Origin: Labrenzia sp. CE80
GTDB lineage: Bacteria > Pseudomonadota > Alphaproteobacteria > Rhizobiales > Stappiaceae
Direction of reading: 5' to 3'
Length of the DNA: 64,000 nucleotides
Assembly (NCBI RefSeq): GCF_009650605.1
Contig: NZ_WAJT01000003.1
Location: 372,001 to 436,000, forward strand
Shown: positions 59,023 through 64,000 of the stretch, piece after piece
How positions within the stretch are numbered: position 1 is the stretch's first letter
Layout of the letters: every line of letters begins with the position of its first letter
Program-made: the position numbers and the translations under genes
Notes under the pieces: model-generated
Seen by the model: only the letters and a program-made list of their open reading frames with translations
The model's database searches: none
What the model was told of the DNA's origin: nothing

Positions 59023-61470
59023 CTAGGCCTCTGCGCGCGACAGTGAGGTCAGTGCAGTGCTGATTGCTTCGGCCGAAAGCGGCTTTGTCAGATAACCGGC
59101 GGCGCCGACAGCCGCAGCCTTGTCACGGGCGTCCTGCATGACATCGGCTGTCACCATCAGAATCGGCACAGCCGGACGGCCCGCTGCGTCTTCCTGTGCC
59201 CGGATCTGCTCAATTGCGCCAATTCCGTCGAGCCCGGGCATGTGGAGATCCATCAGGATCGCATCAAACTGGATCTTTGCCGCCGCTTCTACGGCTTTTT
59301 CGCCATCGATGACCATCACAGGTTCGTGGCCGAGCTTCCTGAGAAGGGCTTCGCTCAGGAGACGATTGATGTCGTTGTCTTCCGCCACGAGGAGCCGCAA
59401 GGGACGTGCCGGGACGAGAGATGATTGTGTCAGGCTACCGGGGGGCGTCGCCGTGGCTTCGATGTCCCAGCAATGGGCGGCGTCTGCGCCGCTGAGCAGG
59501 CCAGAAGTAACTTGTGAAAGGCTTTCCATCCGCACAGGCCGGATCAGGTAGGCCGCATATCCAGCTTTGCGCAGACGTGCAAGCCGGTCGCGTTCAGGTG
59601 GAGCCACCAAGACCACAGCAGGGGCGGAACAACCGGCCAGACGCGCGGTCGCCAACCATCCACCGGCATCAGGAACGGCGGAATTGTCAATGAGGATCAG
59701 GTCCGCATCCGCTAGCCGGTCTTGCATGTCCGCGCTTCCAGGCGTGGCCAGATGCACCTTGGCCCCTTCGGCGCCAAGGCGGGCGGCGAGCAAAGGCGCC
59801 TCAATCTGCCCGGTGCTGACCAGCACCACGGATTTGCCTGTAGCAGATGCGCGTCCTGGACTGCTTAGGGTTTCGGGGATCGGCAGGGATACTGTGAACC
59901 GGGCGCCCTTGTTCGGATCAGGTTCGGCGTAAATGCGGCCATTCATCAGGCCAGCAAGCCGCTGGGCGATCGCCAGGCCAAGGCCTGTTCCGCCGAATTT
60001 CCGCGCAGGACCATGGTCGACTTGCTCGAACTCCTGGAACAGTCGATCGGCCTGATCCTTATTAAAGCCGATGCCGGTGTCCCGGACGCAAATATCCAGA
60101 AAACAGCCGCTGTCCGGATTGTCGCGGCCATCGATTTCGATGGACACACCGCCTTCATCTGTGAACTTCACCCCGTTTCCGGCGAGATTGAACAGAATTT
60201 GCCGGACGCGCGTTGCGTCCAGCGTGACAAGGTCAGGCAGGGCCGGATCGATGCGGGTGCCGATTTCCAGCCCTTTCGCATGCGCCTTGGGGGCGAGCAG
60301 CTCGACGACATTTTCGGCAAGGCCGGCGAGCGCCGTTCGGCCAGTTTGAATCTCAAGCTTGCCGGCTTCCACCTTCGAGAAATCCAGAACTTCATCGATC
60401 AGCAGGAGAAGCGTTTCTCCCGACGTCTCCAGGGCGCTGATATAGGCGGTCTGTTCCTTGGTCACACGGGTGTCGCGCAGGAGCGCGGCCATACCAAGAA
60501 TGCCGTTGAGCGGAGTGCGGATCTCGTGACTGACCGTGGCAAGAAAACGGGACTTGGCTTCATTCGAATTCTCGGCCGAATGTCTCGCGGCCAGCAATTC
60601 GTCCTCGATCATGCGGCGGTCGGTAACATCGCGCAAAACTGTCTGAATGAGGGGCTGTTCTGTCGAGGTGTCGCGCACGCTCACGTCAATGCGCGAAAAC
60701 CAGCGGGTTCCGTGATTGGTTTCCAGCATGACGTCGCCGAAGCCGCCTTCGGGATCCTCGAGGGGATGGCCGCCCGCCATACCTGCTTGCTTGACCCGTG
60801 GCAGGGTCAGCGGCAGGCCGATGATAGGACCTTCCCTGTTGCCGAAAGCCTCATGCGCGGCTGTGTTTGCATAGACAACCGTGCTGTCCGTATCGCGCCG
60901 AATGACGATGTCGCCGAGGGTCGACAGAATGCTCGCCTGCCGTTCGTCGCTTTCCCTGAGTTCCCAGGTGCGGTCTTCAAGCTCTTCAGCACGGGCTTGA
61001 AGCATCTTGATTCGCGTGTCTTTCGCCGCAAGTCCCTCTGCCGCGCGCTTTTGGTCATCGGCCAGGAGCCGCCAGACCGCCATCGCGCCGGCAAAAAAGG
61101 CCAAAGCGACCGCGATCAGCCGGGTGGAGGGCGAGCCGACGAGCATGAAAGCGCCGATCACTCCGCCGGCAGCACCCACAGCCGAGAGCATGAGGAGTGG
61201 CTTTGAAGGTGCGTTGACGGCTGAAACCGGAGGCTTCGTAGCGTCTGTTTCACCGTCCTGTTCAGAAAATGTGGGCGCTTTGGCCTGGTTGAAACGGGCG
61301 CTGGGCCAAACTTTTTCCCGCAGATCACGTGGCGCCCGACGGTCTTCCAGGTTTTCAGGCGGCCTCGGATCCTTGGGGTTCAACTCGCCGGTGGCGGATT
61401 CGGACGCCAACTCGGCGCGATAAGTCAAATCCTGCCGTTCATCGGCACGTTTATTGTTCAGGCTTGCCAA
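59023..61470 (-). CDS. Hybrid sensor histidine kinase with PAS and two receiver domains
   Basis: 815 residues: two membrane helices (about 90-110 and 118-136), coiled coil (150-175), PAS (180-285), HisKA with H315 (TVSHEIRTPLNG), ATPase (DTGIGF, GGTGLGLAI), a degenerate receiver (about 546-655) that lacks a clear phospho-Asp in the usual place, and a C-terminal receiver (AEDNDINRLL, ILMDLHMPGLDG). Signal and output unknown. It precedes no gene on its strand for 0.2 kb and lies after comM. Confidence 0.92.
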   Translation of the reverse strand: MASLNNKRADERQDLTYRAELASESATGELNPKDPRPPENLEDRRAPRDLREKVWPSARFNQAKAPTFSEQDGETDATKPPVSAVNAPSKPLLMLSAVGAAGGVIGAFMLVGSPSTRLIAVALAFFAGAMAVWRLLADDQKRAAEGLAAKDTRIKMLQARAEELEDRTWELRESDERQASILSTLGDIVIRRDTDSTVVYANTAAHEAFGNREGPIIGLPLTLPRVKQAGMAGGHPLEDPEGGFGDVMLETNHGTRWFSRIDVSVRDTSTEQPLIQTVLRDVTDRRMIEDELLAARHSAENSNEAKSRFLATVSHEIRTPLNGILGMAALLRDTRVTKEQTAYISALETSGETLLLLIDEVLDFSKVEAGKLEIQTGRTALAGLAENVVELLAPKAHAKGLEIGTRIDPALPDLVTLDATRVRQILFNLAGNGVKFTDEGGVSIEIDGRDNPDSGCFLDICVRDTGIGFNKDQADRLFQEFEQVDHGPARKFGGTGLGLAIAQRLAGLMNGRIYAEPDPNKGARFTVSLPIPETLSSPGRASATGKSVVLVSTGQIEAPLLAARLGAEGAKVHLATPGSADMQDRLADADLILIDNSAVPDAGGWLATARLAGCSAPAVVLVAPPERDRLARLRKAGYAAYLIRPVRMESLSQVTSGLLSGADAAHCWDIEATATPPGSLTQSSLVPARPLRLLVAEDNDINRLLSEALLRKLGHEPVMVIDGEKAVEAAAKIQFDAILMDLHMPGLDGIGAIEQIRAQEDAAGRPAVPILMVTADVMQDARDKAAAVGAAGYLTKPLSAEAISTALTSLSRAEA

Positions 61471-61564
61471 GGACCGATACTCTCTACTTGGTCACGAAGA
61501 ACCAGCAGTGTCGCGGACAACCTTTGAGAAACCGTTTCTTTCCGGGTTTGACTTTGCCCCTGGC

Positions 61565-63091
61565 TCAGGCGGCCTGACGCGCGAGATCCTGGCCGCGGTA
61601 ACTCAGGGCTTCTGCCAGATGGATTCGCCCGACTGTGTCCAGGCCATCAAGGTCGGCAAGGGTGCGCGCCAGCTTCAGGACCCGGTGGTATCCGCGGGCG
61701 CTGAGGGCAAGACTTCTTGCTGCATCATGCAGGAATTGCAGGCCGCCCTGATCCGGCGCGGCAATCGTTTCGATCACGGAGGCAGGAGCCTCTGCGTTGG
61801 TCGACGCAGAAACGCCGAGGGCCAAAAAACGTTCGCGCTGGATCCGCCTGGCTTCCGCCACGCGCGCTCCGACAGCTGCGGAGGTTTCGGATGCGGTCGG
61901 TGTGATCAGGTCTGAGGCAGTCACCGCAGGCACGTCAATCCTGAGGTCGATCCGGTCGAGCAGCGGTCCGGATACTCGGGCCTGATATTCGGTTGCACAG
62001 CGTGCGCCACGGCGGCACTGGTGGCCGGGCTCTCCCGCGTAACCGCAGCGGCAGGGGTTCATCGCGGCGATGAGCTGAATGCGCGCGGGATAGGACACCC
62101 GGTGATTGGCGCGGGCGATCACGGCCTCACCGCTTTCCAGCGGCTGGCGCAGGCTGTCGAGCACCTGGGGATTGAACTCGGGCAATTCGTCGAGAAACAG
62201 AACGCCGCTGTGGGCGAGGGACACTTCCCCGGGCTTTGCCCTGATGCCGCCGCCGACCAGCGCGGCCATGGACGCGGAATGATGGGGTGCGCGAAACGGC
62301 CTGCGATCAGTCAGACGGCCATCTGCGAGCTCTCCCGCAAGCGAGGAAATCATCGAGACTTCGAGAAGCTCACGCGGTCTGAGCGGCGGCAGGATGGACG
62401 GAAGACGGCTGGCGAGCATCGATTTGCCCGCCCCAGGTGGTCCGCTCATGAGCAGGTTGTGGCCGCCCGCGGCGGCGATTTCCAGCGCCCGCTTGGCGGT
62501 CTCCTGGCCCTTTACCTCGCCGAGATCCGGCAGGTTGTCGGCTGTGCCCTGAAGCTTTGGCGCGGGACGGGACAGAACCTGGGTGCCTTTGAAATGGTTG
62601 GCGAGCTGGATCAGGGATACAGGCGCCAGAATGTCCATCTCTGCGTCCGCCCAAGCGGCCTCAGCGCCGCAGTCCGCCGGGCAGATCAGTCCCTTGCCGA
62701 TGGCATTGGCGCCCATGGCAGCTGGCAGGACGCCCGCGACCGGTGCAAGACGGCCATCCAGCCCCAATTCGCCCAGAACCGCATATGCGCCGAGCATGTC
62801 TGCCGGAATTGCGCCAATGGCCGCCATGACCCCGAGCGCAATCGGAAGGTCATAGTGGGAGCCTTCCTTGGGAAGATCGGCCGGCGCAAGGTTGACGGTC
62901 ACCCGCTTGGCTGGAAGGGCAAGACCGGAGGCATGAAGTGCGGCTCTCACCCGCTCCCGGCTTTCGCCGACCGCCTTGTCGGGCAGCCCGACGATCGTGA
63001 AGGCAACCATGCCAGGTCCAACCTGCACCTGAACGTCGACGGGCAGGGCATCAATGCCCTGAAAGGCAACAGTCGTCACACGGCTTACCAT
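61565..63091 (-). CDS. comM: ComM/YifB family AAA+ ATPase
   Basis: Branch-migration helicase family that promotes integration of transformed DNA in competent bacteria. Walker A is GPPGAGKSMLA, then FLDELPEFN (Walker B), and the conserved CRCGYAGEPGHQC stretch. An N-terminal Lon-like domain starts VTTVAFQGIDALPVDVQV. ATG at 63091 gives 508 residues, the usual length. Confidence 0.94.
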   Translation of the reverse strand: MVSRVTTVAFQGIDALPVDVQVQVGPGMVAFTIVGLPDKAVGESRERVRAALHASGLALPAKRVTVNLAPADLPKEGSHYDLPIALGVMAAIGAIPADMLGAYAVLGELGLDGRLAPVAGVLPAAMGANAIGKGLICPADCGAEAAWADAEMDILAPVSLIQLANHFKGTQVLSRPAPKLQGTADNLPDLGEVKGQETAKRALEIAAAGGHNLLMSGPPGAGKSMLASRLPSILPPLRPRELLEVSMISSLAGELADGRLTDRRPFRAPHHSASMAALVGGGIRAKPGEVSLAHSGVLFLDELPEFNPQVLDSLRQPLESGEAVIARANHRVSYPARIQLIAAMNPCRCGYAGEPGHQCRRGARCATEYQARVSGPLLDRIDLRIDVPAVTASDLITPTASETSAAVGARVAEARRIQRERFLALGVSASTNAEAPASVIETIAAPDQGGLQFLHDAARSLALSARGYHRVLKLARTLADLDGLDTVGRIHLAEALSYRGQDLARQAA

Positions 63092-63287
63092 CACGCGCCT
63101 CCACCAAAGATTGTATGTGACGCTAAGACACTTTTTCGGAAATAACAAGAACGAATAAAGAACAAAAATCGAGGCGTATGGATCTCGCGGCCACGATGTA
63201 AAATGCGGGTGGGTGAGAAAGAAAAACCCCGCATCGCTTCAATTTGGCTATGCTGGGGCACAAATCCCTTCAAACTGGAAGCAAATC

Positions 63288-63527
63288 ATGGCCTATCCGC
63301 CCCGCCGTTCCACCAGTGCCGTCGACAAGGCGGAGGCATTGTTCAATAAAGCTACAACAAAGCCGGTCGAAGAAGCGCCCAAGGCTCAGACGTCAGCCAT
63401 TCCGGTCGGCAAGGAGTCCGTGTCCGTCCGTCTCGACAATGATGTCCTGGCATATTTCCAGGAAGACGGCCCCGGCTGGCAGGACCGCATCAATGCGGCC
63501 CTTAGAAAGGCAGCTGGGCTAGCTTAA
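63288..63527 (+). CDS. BrnA-like antitoxin without a neighbouring toxin gene
   Basis: 79 residues. The C-terminal part (SVSVRLDNDVLAYFQEDGPG, then WQDRINAALRKA) matches the ribbon-helix-helix domain of BrnA antitoxins, whereas the N-terminal 40 residues are Ala/Pro-rich and unstructured. A BrnT toxin normally precedes BrnA, but comM lies upstream on the other strand and polA follows. GGAAG precedes the ATG. It may act as a stand-alone RHH regulator. Confidence 0.7.
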   Translation: MAYPPRRSTSAVDKAEALFNKATTKPVEEAPKAQTSAIPVGKESVSVRLDNDVLAYFQEDGPGWQDRINAALRKAAGLA

Positions 63528-63536
63528 ATACCTGTC

Positions 63537-64000
63537 CTAGTGCGCCTCGTCCCAGTTGTCGGCGGCGCGCGCGTCGACCTGGAGCGGGACGGAGAGTTGG
63601 AGCACAGGCTCGCAGGCCTTTTCCATGACCTCGCGGACGAGCGGGATCGTGGCTTCCACCTGATTTTCCGGCACTTCGAAGATCAGTTCGTCATGCACCT
63701 GCAAAAGCATTTGCGCGTCGAGCTTTGATCTGGACAGCCGGTCCTCCATGCGAACCATGGCGCGGCGCAAAATATCGGCGGCAGATCCCTGGATCGGCGC
63801 GTTGATCGCGGCCCGCTCATAGAAGGACCGCATGTTCGGGTTCTTCGTGTTGACCTCGGGATAGTGCGCCTTGCGCCCGAAAATGGTCGTCACATAGCCG
63901 TCGGCATGAACGTCCTTCTTGACCGTTTCCATATAGTCTTTGATGCCCGGAAAACGCTCGAAATAGGTCTTGATGTAGTCGCTGGCTTCGCCGCGGCCGA
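63537..64000 (-). CDS. polA: DNA polymerase I (3' end only)
   Basis: About 154 C-terminal residues; the gene continues beyond the right edge. The polymerase motifs RRAAINAPIQGSAADI-like ERAAINAPIQGSAADILRRAM (O1-O2 region) and LLQVHDELIFEV (motif C with the catalytic Asp) are clear. Replication and repair enzyme. Confidence 0.95.
   Translation of the reverse strand, partial: GRGEASDYIKTYFERFPGIKDYMETVKKDVHADGYVTTIFGRKAHYPEVNTKNPNMRSFYERAAINAPIQGSAADILRRAMVRMEDRLSRSKLDAQMLLQVHDELIFEVPENQVEATIPLVREVMEKACEPVLQLSVPLQVDARAADNWDEAH

Noticed and set aside
60013..61206. 397-codon open frame antisense to the hybrid kinase
   Set aside because: Lies wholly within a clear PAS/HisKA/receiver gene and has no family features.
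1..64000. Mobile elements, CRISPR arrays, rRNA or tRNA genes
   Set aside because: No transposase, integrase, regular spaced repeats or cloverleaf-like sequence was noticed by reading; tRNAscan and CRISPR searches would settle this.

Overview
This window looks like part of the primary chromosome of an alphaproteobacterium of the Hyphomicrobiales (Rhizobiales) type. A marine Stappia/Labrenzia/Roseibium-like organism is possible, but the genus is a guess. The evidence is gene order and lineage-typical proteins: rho-hemJ-hemE | origin | ppsR-maf-aroE-coaE-dnaQ; an Irr-type Fur regulator next to fabA-fabB-fabI; a RegB/RegA (ActS/ActR) redox pair; an OlsB-type ornithine acyltransferase; an AccD without zinc-ribbon cysteines; and DUF2628 inside the his operon. 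No insertion sequence, prophage, CRISPR array, rRNA or tRNA was seen. The content is almost entirely vertical core genome.

Layout. 1-2455: rho (cut by the window edge), hemJ and hemE, all minus strand. 2456-2883: AT-rich gap with degenerate DnaA boxes and a perfect CtrA box, interpreted as the replication origin, with genes diverging on both sides. 2884-6598: ppsR, maf, aroE, coaE, dnaQ. 6599-9259: an APH(6)/Hur-type kinase, a D-2-hydroxyacid dehydrogenase and an exported SH3 protein. 9339-12811: fabI, fabB, fabA and divergent irr. 12840-19208: a GNAT enzyme, nth, DUF2244, an orphan small protein, an MFS exporter and mutS. 19343-27795: maeB, then trpF-trpB, a 0.9 kb interruption (terminator, two small ORFs, paired palindromes), then trpA-accD-folC. 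27829-34949: a secreted protein of unknown function, an Ada/Ogt-like repair protein, an Lrp regulator divergent from arginase-ornithine cyclodeaminase, dgt, and convergent pyrF.

35192-40491: his operon (hisB, DUF2628, hisH, two DUF1330 genes, hisA, hisF, hisE) ending in coaA. 40568-46295 (minus): a Cache chemoreceptor, an exported protein combining a VHL-beta-like domain with an MliC-like domain, then the RegA and RegB homologues. 46473-51681: secB, moeB, hrcA, rph, rdgB, hemW. 51905-55028: an intracellular PHB depolymerase with a Lys/Ala-rich and helix-hairpin-helix tail, a DUF2852 protein and a YgjP-like metallopeptidase. 55038-64000: a class A PBP, a third DUF1330 gene, olsB, a hybrid histidine kinase, comM, an orphan BrnA-like antitoxin and the 3' end of polA.

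The most unusual items are: (1) the exported protein at 42394-44199, whose VHL-like segment aligns without gaps to the hydroxyproline pocket of human pVHL and which also ends in a lysozyme-inhibitor-like domain; (2) the PHB depolymerase with a nucleoid-binding-like tail; (3) the interrupted trpB/trpA locus with two matching palindromic sites; (4) the DUF1330 gene pair inside the his operon; and (5) the probable oriC.
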